Positions 1 to 9,143 are shown, counted from the first letter of the stretch. The stretch: 64,000 nucleotides of DNA from an uncultured bacterium (GCA_903857865.1 CAIOGO010000021.1:15810-79809); one strand, 5' to 3'. The notes: a model not told the origin generated them from the sequence alone. Numbers and translations: made by a program.

Positions 1-603
1 GATAGCAATTCCAAGAAGCCGGCCCGACCTCACAACGATGTCGGTCAATTCGCGACGTGTGTAGAAGCCGAGGCGGAACGACACCTCGAACCGGTCACGC
101 ATCGGCGCGGAGATGAGGCCGGCGCGCGTCGTCGCGCCGATGAGCGTAAAGGCGGGAAGGTCGATGCGCAGAGACTGCGCGTTGGGTCCCTCGCCGAGGA
201 CAATGTCGATCTTCCCATCCTCCATCGCCGGGTACAGGATCTCCTCGACGTTGCGGCGGAGTCGATGGACCTCGTCGATGAAGAAGACGTCGCGCGGGTG
301 GAGATTCGTCAGGATGGCGGCGAGATCGCCCGCCTTCTCGATCGCAGGGCCGGAGCTGACGCGGAAGCCGACGCCCATCTCCGCGGCGATGATCTGCGCC
401 AGTGTCGTCTTCCCGAGGCCCGGAGGACCGGAGAGCAGCACGTGGTCGAGCCGCTCGTCGCGTCGCCGCGCGGCCTCGATGTAGATGCGGAGCTTCTCCT
501 TGACGTCTTCCTGTCCGACGAACTCCTCAAGCGCGCGAGGCCGCAGTGTCGTGAACGCCGAATCCTCTTCGAGTCTCGCCCCAGCCAGGTGCTCCGTCCT
601 CAT
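1..603 (-). CDS. ruvB: Holliday junction branch migration ATPase RuvB, C-terminus outside window
   Basis: N-terminal 201 residues of RuvB, the hexameric AAA+ motor that drives branch migration with RuvA and RuvC in recombinational repair. The frame stays open to base 1, so the rest (about 130-140 residues in the family) lies outside. Visible landmarks are Walker [10 protein letters not shown] (residues 59-67), Walker B FFIDEIH (107-113) and the sensor motif GATTR (156-160) followed by APMRDRF with the likely arginine finger. The ATG at 603 suits the family N-terminus, including the conserved [12 protein letters not shown] segment. It is divergent from ribF, with about 100 bp between the starts. 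Identity is firm; only the 3' part is unseen. Confidence 0.97.
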   Translation of the reverse strand, partial: MRTEHLAGARLEEDSAFTTLRPRALEEFVGQEDVKEKLRIYIEAARRRDERLDHVLLSGPPGLGKTTLAQIIAAEMGVGFRVSSGPAIEKAGDLAAILTNLHPRDVFFIDEVHRLRRNVEEILYPAMEDGKIDIVLGEGPNAQSLRIDLPAFTLIGATTRAGLISAPMRDRFEVSFRLGFYTRRELTDIVVRSGRLLGIAI

Positions 604-700
604 CTCGGCCGCATTCTACGAGGGAGACGTTCGGCTCTCCAACTCGCGGGTGCGATTTCGAGGAGGGCGCAGTACGATCGCAGCGGAGCGTGAGAGGTCC

Positions 701-1618
701 ATGACGCGTGACGTGGTCACCATCGGGACGTTCGACGGAGTGCATTGCGGACACCAGCGCGTGCTCACCGCAGCCCGCGCAACAACCGTTGCGCACGGCG
801 GGAAGTGCATCGCGTACACGTTCGACGTCCCGCCGCGCGCCATCACCGGGGAAGAGGAGCCGCGCCTGCTCCTCCCTCCATCGACGAAGCGCCTCCTGCT
901 CAAGAGGTGGGTCGACCGAGTCCTCGAAGCCCCGTTCCACAAGCTGCGCGAACTCGGACCGAGAGCCTTCGTCAGCGAGGTGCTGGTCGGCGAGTTGGCG
1001 GCGGGAGCCATCGTCGTCGGGGAGTCGTTCCGGTTCGGCCGAGGCCGAACGGGCGACGTCTCCGTTCTCGCCAAGCTCGCCGACGACGCGGGCCTGGGAC
1101 TCACCGTGGTCCCCGCCCTCACGATCGGCGAGGAACCAGTCAGCAGCACGCGGATCCGTCGCCTCCTGCAGGCAGGCGACATTCCCCAGGCAGCGTCCCT
1201 TCTCGGCCGGCCTCCCCTTCTCCTCGGCACGGTCGTGTCGGGCGACGGAATCGGCCGCACGCTCGGCTTTCCCACCGCGAACCTGGGTCTCGATCCACGC
1301 GTCTTGCTCCCACGGCACGGAATCTACCTTTCCCGCGCATTCGGCGCCGGCATCCGCTCGGAGGCCCTAACCTACGTCGGCTCCCGCCCGACAGTGTCCG
1401 AGTCTCCCGTGCGTTGCGAGGTCCACTTGTTCGAGGACCCTCGCCGTGACGTTCGGGGTGAGACGATCGAGGTGCACCTCCACGCCTTTCTCCGGGCCGA
1501 CCGTGCGTTCGCCACGCTGGGTGATCTCCGCCGACAGATGACCCACGACCTCGAAGCGGCGAGACTCGCGGCAGACGCCTTTCCTGACCGCAGCGACCCG
1601 GAACCGTTCGGCGGTTGA
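701..1618 (+). CDS. ribF: Bifunctional riboflavin kinase/FAD synthetase
   Basis: 305-residue RibF, which makes FMN from riboflavin and then FAD. The N-terminal adenylyltransferase domain opens with GTFDGVHCGHQ (residues 9-19, the HxGH nucleotide-binding motif) and includes STRIR near residue 150. The C-terminal flavokinase domain has GIGRTLGFPTAN. Length is normal. The ATG at 701 follows a GAGAGG sequence; the frame is open further upstream, but that stretch overlaps ruvB antisense and lacks family similarity. It is the first gene of a plus-strand run (ribF-tsaB-rpmB-unknown-kor). Having FAD synthesis beside a redox enzyme operon is suggestive but not proof of a functional link. Confidence 0.95.
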   Translation: MTRDVVTIGTFDGVHCGHQRVLTAARATTVAHGGKCIAYTFDVPPRAITGEEEPRLLLPPSTKRLLLKRWVDRVLEAPFHKLRELGPRAFVSEVLVGELAAGAIVVGESFRFGRGRTGDVSVLAKLADDAGLGLTVVPALTIGEEPVSSTRIRRLLQAGDIPQAASLLGRPPLLLGTVVSGDGIGRTLGFPTANLGLDPRVLLPRHGIYLSRAFGAGIRSEALTYVGSRPTVSESPVRCEVHLFEDPRRDVRGETIEVHLHAFLRADRAFATLGDLRRQMTHDLEAARLAADAFPDRSDPEPFGG

Positions 1619-1652
1619 AACGTCGCCGCGGCTCACCTACCATAGCAGCGGC

Positions 1653-2294
1653 ATGCTGGTTCTCGGCTTGGATACGTCGGAGTCACCGGGCAGTGTCGCT
1701 CTTCTCGAAGAGGCGAATCTCGCGGTCGAGCGCGTGCTGCCTGAGCCTTTGCGGCATGCGGAGTGTCTTCTCCCGACGGTAGAAGCGCTCCTCGCGGAGT
1801 GCGGCCGCACGCGGGATGACGTCGGACGAATCTGCGTGAACCTCGGGCCCGGATCCTTCACGGGCCTTCGGATCGGCCTGGCGACGGCAAAGGGCATGAG
1901 CCAGGCGCGGAGAATCGCCCTGGTCGGCGTTGACGGTACGGTGGCGTATCGCCAGCGTGCCGCCGGGGAGCGACGCATCTGCGTCGCGATCGCCAGCCGA
2001 CGGGATCTTGTGTACGCGCGCTGGTTCTCCGGCGAGCAGCCGCGGAGTGAGACGGTCATGCTGCACGAGGCGGACCTTGTGGAACGGCTTCGCGCAGAGA
2101 AGCGCCCGCTGTGCGTGATCGGGAGCGCGGCTCGTCGGCTCGTCGACCACATGGCCGACTCGTCGTGCGTGGTTCTCGGACCTGCGGAGGCCTTGGAACC
2201 TTCGGCGCTCGCTGTGGCGAGGATTGGCGCCCTGCTCCGCGAGGGCCGGCTGCACGAGCTGGAGCCGACGTACGTGGAGCCGATCTTGGCGTAG
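1653..2294 (+). CDS. tsaB: tRNA threonylcarbamoyladenosine biosynthesis protein TsaB
   Basis: 213-residue TsaB (YeaZ), the non-catalytic partner of TsaD in making the t6A37 modification of ANN-decoding tRNAs in the cytoplasm. It has the ASKHA-type N-terminus LVLGLDTS (residues 2-9) and the conserved GPGSFTGLRIG motif (about 65-75) involved in TsaD pairing. Length is typical of the family (about 210-240). It lies 34 bp after ribF and 25 bp before rpmB, so it is probably co-transcribed. tsaD and tsaE are not in the window. Confidence 0.93.
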   Translation: MLVLGLDTSESPGSVALLEEANLAVERVLPEPLRHAECLLPTVEALLAECGRTRDDVGRICVNLGPGSFTGLRIGLATAKGMSQARRIALVGVDGTVAYRQRAAGERRICVAIASRRDLVYARWFSGEQPRSETVMLHEADLVERLRAEKRPLCVIGSAARRLVDHMADSSCVVLGPAEALEPSALAVARIGALLREGRLHELEPTYVEPILA

Positions 2295-2319
2295 ATGTGA
2301 GAACGAGAGGTGAGTGGAG

Positions 2320-2511
2320 ATGTCGAGAGTCTGCAGTGTTTGTGGCAAGCGCCCCCTCGCGGGGAACATGGTGAGCCACTCGATGAGGCACACGCGGCGC
2401 GTCCGTGCCCCCAACCTCCAGCGAGTTCACGCGATCGTCGAGGGACGGCGGGCGTGGATTCGCGTGTGCACGCGGTGCATCAAGTCCGGACACGTAACGA
2501 AGGCTGCGTAG
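2320..2511 (+). CDS. rpmB: 50S ribosomal protein L28, zinc-binding (C+) type
   Basis: 63-residue L28 of the large ribosomal subunit. Two cysteine pairs, CSVC near the N-terminus and CTRC near the C-terminus, form the zinc site of the C+ paralogue. The central HSMRHTRR and the basic, tryptophan-containing C-terminal half are typical. The ATG at 2320 is preferred over the in-frame GTG at 2314 because the GAGAGG at 2305-2310 is then 9 nt upstream and the protein begins MSRVC as in homologues. Confidence 0.95.
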   Translation: MSRVCSVCGKRPLAGNMVSHSMRHTRRVRAPNLQRVHAIVEGRRAWIRVCTRCIKSGHVTKAA

Positions 2512-2537
2512 CGCGGCAAGCCGAAGAAGGGAGCCCG

Positions 2538-2960
2538 TTGAACGAGAAGGTCACGCTGTTCGGCGAGGTGGTCTCGACCGGCGGTGAGGACATCGAGGTC
2601 CGTCTCGATACCGATGAGCTTGCCATCCTCCACGATGGCAGCGAGCAGTCCCCACACGTCGGATACCGCGGCGAGTTCACCGTGGAAGGTCGTTCGCCCG
2701 ACGGGCGAACGGTCGTCTCCCCAGCTCGGCCGACGGCCAGCGCAGAGGATTCGACGGCGTTTGACCTTGAGTTCGACCGCTTACATAGCGCGCTTGCCGG
2801 GCGTCGGGCCGGCCAGCGATCGCGAGATCCAAGTCCTACCACACCTTCCCTGCAGGAGGAGCAAATCCGCGGCTGGGTGGACCGAGCGGGAACCGCACTT
2901 GGCCAACTGCGGAAGCATCGCGCGAAGCGATTGAGCGAGCAAGTCAACGACGAATCCTAG
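2538..2960 (+). CDS. Uncharacterised 140-residue protein between rpmB and kor genes
   Basis: Not recognised. The frame starts with TTG at 2538, with AAGAAGGGA just upstream, and ends 8 bp before the ferredoxin gene. Residues 1-65 look like a small all-beta unit (alternating hydrophobic strands, LFGEVV, IEVRLD, GEFTVEG). A proline/serine-rich linker follows, then a charged helical tail (GWVDRAGTALGQLRKHRAKRL). There is no signal peptide or membrane segment. Its tight placement suggests co-expression with the oxidoreductase operon. The start is uncertain because no ATG is near; a start inside rpmB would be possible but less likely. Confidence 0.6.
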   Translation: MNEKVTLFGEVVSTGGEDIEVRLDTDELAILHDGSEQSPHVGYRGEFTVEGRSPDGRTVVSPARPTASAEDSTAFDLEFDRLHSALAGRRAGQRSRDPSPTTPSLQEEQIRGWVDRAGTALGQLRKHRAKRLSEQVNDES

Positions 2961-2968
2961 GAGGTTTC

Positions 2969-3193
2969 ATGCCCCGCGGAGTTGTGGTCGTCGACGGCGA
3001 GCGCTGCAAGGGGTGCGGGCTGTGCATCGCCGCCTGCCCGCAGAAGGTCCTGGCCTCTTCCGGCACTCTCAACAACAGCGGCTACGACGTCGTTCACATG
3101 AAGAATCCAGACGCCTGCGTCGGGTGCGCCTTCTGCGCCCTCACGTGCCCGGACATCGCGCTTTCGGTCTATCGAGAGAAGACGTCGGCCTAA
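2969..3193 (+). CDS. korD: 2-oxoacid:ferredoxin oxidoreductase, delta (ferredoxin) subunit
   Basis: 74-residue ferredoxin-type subunit with two complete [4Fe-4S] cluster motifs, CKGCGLCIAACP (about residues 14-25) and CVGCAFCALTCP (about 50-61). In KOR/VOR-type enzymes this subunit relays electrons from the thiamine-bound intermediate to external ferredoxin. An AGGAGG lies 6 nt upstream of the ATG. It leads the cluster delta-alpha-beta-gamma, an order common for 2-oxoglutarate or branched-chain 2-oxoacid oxidoreductases. The exact substrate cannot be read from this subunit. Confidence 0.93.
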   Translation: MPRGVVVVDGERCKGCGLCIAACPQKVLASSGTLNNSGYDVVHMKNPDACVGCAFCALTCPDIALSVYREKTSA

Positions 3194-3202
3194 GGAGTTG
3201 AC

Positions 3203-4258
3203 ATGCGAGAACGCTACCTCTTGCGCGGAAACGAGGCCATCGCGGAGTCGGCCATCCGCGCCGGTTGCCAGTGCTACTTCGCCTATCCCATCACTCCCCA
3301 GGGCGAACTCGTCGAGCACATGGCGCACAACATGCCCCGCCTCGGACGAACGTTCATCCAGGCGGAGAGCGAAGTGGCAGCCATCAACATGGTGTACGGA
3401 GCGGCGGCGGCCGGAGTGCGCACGATGACGTCGTCCTCCTCGCCGGGGATCTCGCTCAAGCAGGAGGGGATCTCGTATCTCGCCGGAGCGAACCTGCCCG
3501 CCGTCATCGTCAACGTCGTTCGCGGCGGACCCGGCCTCGGCAACATCGCGCCGTCGCAGTGCGACTACTTCCAGGCCGTCAAGGGGGGTGGGCACGGCGA
3601 CTACCACATGATCGTCCTCGGTCCGTCGACCGTACCGGAGGCGGGAGAACTGACGATGCTCGCCTTCGATCTGGCCGACCGCTATCGAACCCCAGTCATG
3701 ATCCTAGCCGACGGACTGCTCGGACAGATGATGGAGCCGGTAGAGCTGCCCGCGCCGATCGACATGGCGAGCCTCCCGGCCAAAGAGTGGGCCGCGACCG
3801 GCGCGCGAGGACGGGAACCCAACATCATCCTGAGCTTCGACCTCTCCCCCGACAACTTGAAGAAGATGAACCTCGCGCTTCAGGCCAAGTACGCGGAGAT
3901 CCGCAAGAACGAGGTTCGCTACGAGGAGGCGGAGACGGAGGACGCGGACATTGTCATCGTCGCCTATGGGAGCACCGCGCGAATCGCGAAGACCGTCGTC
4001 CGCATGGCGCGAGCGGAAGGGATACGCCTCGGTCTGTTCCGTCCGATCACCCTGTGGCCCTACCCGTACGAGCCGTTGCGCGCGCTCGCCGACCGGGTCG
4101 ATACCGTGCTGACCGTCGAGATGAGCGCGGGGCAGATGTGGGAAGACGTCCGCCTCGCCGTGGCCGAGCGCGCGAACACCCCATTCTACGGCGAGATGGG
4201 CGGCATCGTCCCCACGCCCAAGGAGATCCTGACCGAGGTGAGAAAGCATGCCCGTTGA
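3203..4258 (+). CDS. korA: 2-oxoacid:ferredoxin oxidoreductase, alpha subunit
   Basis: 351-residue alpha subunit (pyrimidine-binding TPP domain plus transketolase C-like domain). The hallmark AYPITPQ is at residues 27-33, followed by the glutamate-containing QAESEVAAINM used in cofactor activation and the conserved TSSSSPGISLKQE. GGPGLGN around residue 108 is also typical. The absence of a fused gamma domain and a separate korB mark the four-subunit KOR/VOR form that oxidatively decarboxylates a 2-oxoacid to acyl-CoA and CO2, reducing ferredoxin. A GGAG lies upstream of the ATG. It overlaps korB by 11 nt. Confidence 0.93.
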   Translation: MRERYLLRGNEAIAESAIRAGCQCYFAYPITPQGELVEHMAHNMPRLGRTFIQAESEVAAINMVYGAAAAGVRTMTSSSSPGISLKQEGISYLAGANLPAVIVNVVRGGPGLGNIAPSQCDYFQAVKGGGHGDYHMIVLGPSTVPEAGELTMLAFDLADRYRTPVMILADGLLGQMMEPVELPAPIDMASLPAKEWAATGARGREPNIILSFDLSPDNLKKMNLALQAKYAEIRKNEVRYEEAETEDADIVIVAYGSTARIAKTVVRMARAEGIRLGLFRPITLWPYPYEPLRALADRVDTVLTVEMSAGQMWEDVRLAVAERANTPFYGEMGGIVPTPKEILTEVRKHAR

Positions 4259-5009
4259 CATCGCCCGCATGACGAAGGTCTTCGGTCGGCCGGAGAGCCT
4301 GACCCAGGCTCGCTCCACGTATTGCCCCGGATGCCACCACGGAATCATCACGCGGATCATCGGCCAGACGATCGATGAGCTCGGCATCGCGGAGCGCACG
4401 ATCGGCATCGCGCCCGTCGGCTGTTCGGTTTTCGCGTACCTGTGGTACCGCTGCGACGCTCTCCAGGCGGCTCACGGTCGCGCAAGCGCCGTCGCCACGG
4501 GCCTGAAGAGGGCGCGACCCGATCTCGTCGTGTTCTCCTATCAGGGAGACGGCGACTTTGCGAGCATCGGGACGGCCGAATCGATCCACGCCGCGAACCG
4601 CGGCGAGAACATCACGGTCATCTTCGTCAACAACCAGATCTACGGCATGACCGGCGGCGAGATGGCCCCGACAACGCTCGTCGGCCAGCACACGGCGACG
4701 ACGCCTGACGGCAGAGACCCCGCCACGACCGGGTATCCAATCCGCTTCTCGGAACTCATCGCGCAACTCGATGCCCCCGTCTACGTGACGCGCCAGGCCT
4801 TGTACGACACACGCCGGATCATGGACTGCACCAAGGCTGTGAAGAAGGCCTTCCAGAACCAGGTGGAAGGGAGGGGGTACTCGCTGGTCGAGATCCTGGC
4901 GACGTGCCCGACGAACTGGCATATGTCGCCCATCCAATCCAACCAGCACGTGGCCGACACGGTGACGAAAGTGTTCCCGCTCGGCGATCTCGTGAACAGG
5001 GGGGCATGA
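4248..5009 (+). CDS. korB: 2-oxoacid:ferredoxin oxidoreductase, beta (TPP-binding) subunit
   Basis: 253-residue beta subunit that binds thiamine diphosphate. The N-terminal CPGCHHG is the usual KorB signature. The TPP motif GDGDFASIGT with downstream VNNQIYGMTGG is intact, as is GQHTATTPDG. Translation is probably coupled: its ATG lies inside the end of korA (11-nt overlap) and its stop overlaps the korC start as ATGA. Together with korD, korA and korC it completes the enzyme. I favour 2-oxoglutarate or branched-chain 2-oxoacid as substrate over pyruvate because of subunit order and CPGCHHG, with moderate certainty. Confidence 0.94.
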   Translation: MPVDIARMTKVFGRPESLTQARSTYCPGCHHGIITRIIGQTIDELGIAERTIGIAPVGCSVFAYLWYRCDALQAAHGRASAVATGLKRARPDLVVFSYQGDGDFASIGTAESIHAANRGENITVIFVNNQIYGMTGGEMAPTTLVGQHTATTPDGRDPATTGYPIRFSELIAQLDAPVYVTRQALYDTRRIMDCTKAVKKAFQNQVEGRGYSLVEILATCPTNWHMSPIQSNQHVADTVTKVFPLGDLVNRGA

Positions 5010-5548
5010 TGGAGCGTTCGGTGGTCATCGCCGGATTCGGCGGACAGGGCGTGATCCTCGCGGGGAAGATCCTCGCTCAGGCGGGAATGACCCACGGCCT
5101 CGAAGTCACGTGGCTCCCCTCGTACGGCCCGGAGATGCGCGGCGGGACCGCGAACTGCACCGTCGTCCTCTCCGACGAGCCGGTCGGCTCGCCGATCGTC
5201 GACGAGCCCAGCGCGGTGATCGCGCTCAACTTGCCTTCGCTCGACAAGTTCGAGCCGACGGTTGCGGCGGCGGGAGTCCTCATCGTCAATCAGTCGCTCA
5301 TCGGGCGCGCCGCGAAACGGAGCGACATCCATGTCTACGCCGTGCCGATCAACGAGATCGCAACCCGCGTGGGGAATCCGCGAACGGTCAACATGGTTGC
5401 GCTCGGCGCCTACCTCAAAGCCACGCGCGTCGTGCCCCTGGACGTCGTGAAACGCGTCATGGCCGAAGCGATGCGCGACGGGGGAAAAGAGAAGCTCATC
5501 GCTGTCAACGAGAAGGCGCTCGACGAAGGGTACGCGGCCATCCCGTAG
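5006..5548 (+). CDS. korC: 2-oxoacid:ferredoxin oxidoreductase, gamma subunit
   Basis: 180-residue gamma subunit with the nucleotide-fold motif [14 protein letters not shown] (residues 10-23) and the conserved [13 protein letters not shown] stretch. This domain contributes to CoA and 2-oxoacid binding in the assembled complex. Two ATG codons are in tandem at 5006 and 5009; the first forms an ATGA overlap with the korB stop and is chosen. It is the last gene of the plus-strand run; a convergent glycosidase gene ends 35 bp away, and I see no convincing terminator between them. Confidence 0.93.
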   Translation: MMERSVVIAGFGGQGVILAGKILAQAGMTHGLEVTWLPSYGPEMRGGTANCTVVLSDEPVGSPIVDEPSAVIALNLPSLDKFEPTVAAAGVLIVNQSLIGRAAKRSDIHVYAVPINEIATRVGNPRTVNMVALGAYLKATRVVPLDVVKRVMAEAMRDGGKEKLIAVNEKALDEGYAAIP

Positions 5549-5582
5549 GGCGAAGGTGCCGGCAGAGGGACGGTCGTTCCAC

Positions 5583-7565
5583 CTAGGCGCGGTCGGTACT
5601 CCCACCGCTTCTCGTGAGCACGAGGCACTCCCACGGTGCAAGCTCAACCTGCAGGATTCCGTCCCGGATCTCGCACGGCCGGCCGTTCATTCGGTCGATC
5701 GCCGGTCCATCGGGAAACGGGAGATGCTCCACGCGAGCCATTACGCGTTGGCCGGATGAGTTGCCGACGACGGCAACCGCGTCACCCGCATCCGCGCGCA
5801 CGTAGCCAATCACGTCGCCAGGGCTGGCGTGGGCAAGGGAAAACGACGCCGGATCCTGCGCGGTGACGAGATCAAGGAACTCGCCGCGCACGTCGACGCT
5901 CCGCCGAACCGCATCGAGAGCGCGGGACTCGCGGCTCCAATCGTAGGCCCACGGCGCGTACAGCGGAAGCTCGTCGGCCGGGTACAGGGCAAGCTCCCCG
6001 GCCGAGAAATCGAGACCCGTATTCACAGGTTGCGTCTCGCCGAGCTCGAACCCACCGTGCACGAAGGGGACCGCGGGAAGGAAGCACCCGAAGACCCAGG
6101 CGAACTGGGATCGCGCCATCCCGCCGGGCCTCGCGGCGCAACGCGGCGTGTTGTGAGTCTCTGGAGTTGCAAGGAATGGCAGCGGGATTCGGGTTCGCGC
6201 GAGCTCCGGCAGGACATCGGATCGGAGCCGATCGGGCCGGTGTACCGCCCACCAGTAGCTCCCGATCGCCGCGTTGTACCCTTCTTTGCGTGAGTCGTCT
6301 CGCAAAGAGAAGTCCTCGTCCCAGAACGCGAAGTCCGCGCGCGCCTGTCGTGTCTCCTCGATGATCCGGTGTTTGAGTTCGCGAGGCAGAGCATGTCCCA
6401 TGTCGATCATGGCGCCATCGATTCCGTACTCCCACACGTAGTGGGGAAGGATTCCCGCGATGCGGTCCCAAAGCGCGGGGACCGCGAGCTCCGGCGTTGC
6501 GAGCCGGACGTCGTACATCCGCACCGTGTTGTACGCGATGTAGTCGAACTCCGAATGTCCGTAGAGCCTAAGGTACGTGACGTCCGACCACGGAGGTTGC
6601 GTATCGTCGGGCGGCCAGTCGGCGAACGCCCCCGGTACTCGCGCCTCCCGACGGTCTCCCGTCATGCCGAGGAAACGGACACCGTCTGTCCGGACCCCCT
6701 CTCCTACCGGGGCGGGCACGAACAGGCCGCGGTACTCCGCGTGAGGCGGAGGTAGGTCGCAGAAGCTGCCGTTTGCGACCTGCTCCTTGATGCGTGCCAG
6801 CTCCCCGGCGGAGAACACCGGGCTCCCGTACAGCGATTCGTCCGCGCTCCCCGGGGGCCGATCCCCGACCTCGGACCGGATCCAGTAGAACCAGTCGGGG
6901 TGCTGCGGGACCCAGGCGGAGTCCTTCGCCGCGGTGCGGAATACGAACTCGACGACGACCCGGATTCCCAGTCGGTGTGCCGCTTCGACGAACGCCCGAA
7001 ACTCTAGATCGACTCCCAAACCGAGGAGGGGTTCGGACAGCGTCTCGTCGAGGCTGTACGGATCGCGGATCGCGTACGGCGACCCCAGGGATCCCTTGCG
7101 GCCATCGAGGCCGATGGAGGCAATGGGAAGGAGGTGCACGACGTTGCAGCCGAGGCTGCGCAGGTACGGGAGCAGTGCGATGGCTTTGAGGAACGTGCCC
7201 GTCTCCCGCGGCCGGCCGGGAGTCTGAGCAAGAGCGCCATCTCCATCGTGATCGAACGCAGCGGCGGAGCGAACGAAGGCGTTGTAGACGATCGAACGCC
7301 GCGTCCACTCGCCTGCCTCCCCTTCGGGACAGTCCTCACGCGGCGAGCGCAGCACTCGGGCGACGGCCTCCCGCCAGAAGTCGACCGCATCGGTCTCCAC
7401 GACGCCCGTCCCCCGCCCGTACGGGTCGACCCACAACTGGGGCACCCGATAGGGAGTCGAGGTCCGCGTCCTCTTCATCCTCCCCAGCCGTTCCGCGACG
7501 CGCCGCAACGCGGCCGCCTCGCTCCCCTGCTCCCCCCACGATGCCTCCGGCCCCTTCCCCCGCAT
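5583..7565 (-). CDS. GlgE-like GH13 family protein with altered catalytic motif
   Basis: 660-residue alpha-amylase-superfamily protein. TIM-barrel landmarks are LLPIASIG (about residues 145-152), FVFRTAAKDSAWVPQHPDWF (207-226), YGIDGAMIDMGH (380-391, nucleophile D388) and FWDEDF (414-419, acid/base E417). These resemble GlgE maltosyltransferases (GH13_3) more than classical amylases. In region IV the usual aspartate is not seen: the segment reads ETHNTPR (469-475), with Asn where the transition-state Asp is expected. The ATG at 7565 is preferred because GGGAGGGG lies 4 nt upstream; a GTG at 7610 in frame is possible. It is upstream of nothing on its strand except glgA, 153 bp away, supporting an alpha-glucan role. 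Activity is uncertain. Confidence 0.72.
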   Translation of the reverse strand: MRGKGPEASWGEQGSEAAALRRVAERLGRMKRTRTSTPYRVPQLWVDPYGRGTGVVETDAVDFWREAVARVLRSPREDCPEGEAGEWTRRSIVYNAFVRSAAAFDHDGDGALAQTPGRPRETGTFLKAIALLPYLRSLGCNVVHLLPIASIGLDGRKGSLGSPYAIRDPYSLDETLSEPLLGLGVDLEFRAFVEAAHRLGIRVVVEFVFRTAAKDSAWVPQHPDWFYWIRSEVGDRPPGSADESLYGSPVFSAGELARIKEQVANGSFCDLPPPHAEYRGLFVPAPVGEGVRTDGVRFLGMTGDRREARVPGAFADWPPDDTQPPWSDVTYLRLYGHSEFDYIAYNTVRMYDVRLATPELAVPALWDRIAGILPHYVWEYGIDGAMIDMGHALPRELKHRIIEETRQARADFAFWDEDFSLRDDSRKEGYNAAIGSYWWAVHRPDRLRSDVLPELARTRIPLPFLATPETHNTPRCAARPGGMARSQFAWVFGCFLPAVPFVHGGFELGETQPVNTGLDFSAGELALYPADELPLYAPWAYDWSRESRALDAVRRSVDVRGEFLDLVTAQDPASFSLAHASPGDVIGYVRADAGDAVAVVGNSSGQRVMARVEHLPFPDGPAIDRMNGRPCEIRDGILQVELAPWECLVLTRSGGSTDRA

Positions 7566-7718
7566 GCGTCCCCTCCCAGGCTGTCCGATGTGCGGGGCTC
7601 TCTCCGCCACTCAGGAAGCGGTCCCCGCCCCTAGCGCCCCCCAGGACCCCTGAAGTTCTTGCAGCGCGGGAAGCCTGGTTCCTGGCTGGGGACCCGAGAT
7701 GCAACGCGATGGACGGCG

Positions 7719-9143
7719 CTAGCGAACGAGCTTGCGGTACAGACCGCGGTACGTCTTCGCCGATCCCTCCCAAGACAAGTCCTGCCCCATGCCACGCTGC
7801 TGGATGTCCCGCCACGCGCGAGGATCGTCGCGATAGAGGCTCACCGCCCGCGTCACCGCGTCCAACATCCCCTCGGCCGTGTAGGTCTCAAAGGCGAACC
7901 CGTTCGCGCGCCGCTTGTCATGGGCGACATCGACCACCGTGTCGCGCAGGCCGCCGGTGGCGCGAACGACGGGAACCGTTCCGTAGCGCAGGGAGTACAA
8001 CTGGTTCAACCCGCAGGGTTCAAAGCGCGAAGGCATGAGGAAGATGTCCGCCGCCGCCTCGATTCGATGCGCCCACTCCTCCGAGAAGGTGATGAGGGCT
8101 CCGACCCGGCCGCGGTGTCGCTCGGCGGCGTCGCGGAAGAAGCGCTCGTACTCCGGCGCGCCGGTGCCGAGGACGACAAACTGCACCCCCAGGTCGAGAA
8201 GCCGGTCGAAGGCTGGCAGGATGAGGTCGAACCCCTTCTGCTCCGCAAGCCGGGAAATCGCGCCGACCAGTGGGGCGCGCGGATCCTCGGCCATGCCGAG
8301 CTCCTTCTGCAGACCCTCCTTGTTCTTCGCCTTGCCCGCGAGGTTGCGCCGCGTGTACGTCGTCCACAAGAGGGGGTCGTGCGCCGGATCCCACACCGCC
8401 GTGTCGATGCCGTTCAGGACGCCGTAGAGATCGTCTTTGCGCGTCCGAAGCTCCCCTTCCAACCCGTCCCCTGCATCGAGGATCTCCTTGGCATAGGTTG
8501 GCGACACCGTGTTCACGAGGTCGGCCGACAGGATTCCCCCGCGCAGCAGGTTCACCTGGTCGCCCCGCACGTACGGTTCGAGCGCCTTGCCGGAGAGACC
8601 GATCGCTCCCGCCAGGCTTTGCGGGAACGCCCCTTGGTAGGCCAGATTGTGAATCGTGAGGATCGTCTTCGCCTCTTTCGAGCGAGACATCCCGAGCGAC
8701 CGGACAAGCGCGGGGATGAGCGCCGTGTGCCAGTCGTTCGCGTGGATGATGTCCGGCGTCCACCCGAGAGCCTCGCACAGTTCGAGCGCCCCGCGAGAGA
8801 GGAACGTAAACCGTTCGAGCGCGTCCGGGTACTCGCTTCCTTCCCCGTAGATCGCGGGACGATCGAAGTACGGATCGTTTCCCAGGAAGTAGATCGGCAC
8901 GCTGCACTCGGGCAGCACCCCTCGATAGGCCACGCAATCCTTCAACTGACCCGCGACCGGAACCGCAAAGCGCGCTGCTTCATGAAGATCCGTCTTCCCC
9001 GCGACGGAACGGTGTTTCGGCATGACCACGAGGACCTCGACTCCAAGGGAAGCGAGGGCCCTCGGTAGAGCAAGAGCTACATCCGCCAGCCCGCCCGTTT
9101 TGGCAAACGGGGCGACCTCGGCGGCAACGAACAAGATGCGCAT
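7719..9143 (-). CDS. glgA: Glycogen synthase, ADP-glucose type
   Basis: 474-residue GT5 glycogen synthase that adds glucose from ADP-glucose to alpha-1,4-glucan. The N-terminal ADP-glucose site KTGGLAD (residues 15-21), HANDWHTA and the C-terminal acceptor/catalytic loop EPCGLNQLYSLRYGT with ATGGLRDTV are all present. The ATG at 9143 is chosen because the protein then starts MRILFVAAEVAPF, as in homologues, and GAGGTGAG lies 4 nt upstream; the frame extends to 9239 without family similarity. It is transcribed ahead of the GH13 gene on the same strand. It diverges from galT. Confidence 0.95.
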   Translation of the reverse strand: MRILFVAAEVAPFAKTGGLADVALALPRALASLGVEVLVVMPKHRSVAGKTDLHEAARFAVPVAGQLKDCVAYRGVLPECSVPIYFLGNDPYFDRPAIYGEGSEYPDALERFTFLSRGALELCEALGWTPDIIHANDWHTALIPALVRSLGMSRSKEAKTILTIHNLAYQGAFPQSLAGAIGLSGKALEPYVRGDQVNLLRGGILSADLVNTVSPTYAKEILDAGDGLEGELRTRKDDLYGVLNGIDTAVWDPAHDPLLWTTYTRRNLAGKAKNKEGLQKELGMAEDPRAPLVGAISRLAEQKGFDLILPAFDRLLDLGVQFVVLGTGAPEYERFFRDAAERHRGRVGALITFSEEWAHRIEAAADIFLMPSRFEPCGLNQLYSLRYGTVPVVRATGGLRDTVVDVAHDKRRANGFAFETYTAEGMLDAVTRAVSLYRDDPRAWRDIQQRGMGQDLSWEGSAKTYRGLYRKLVR

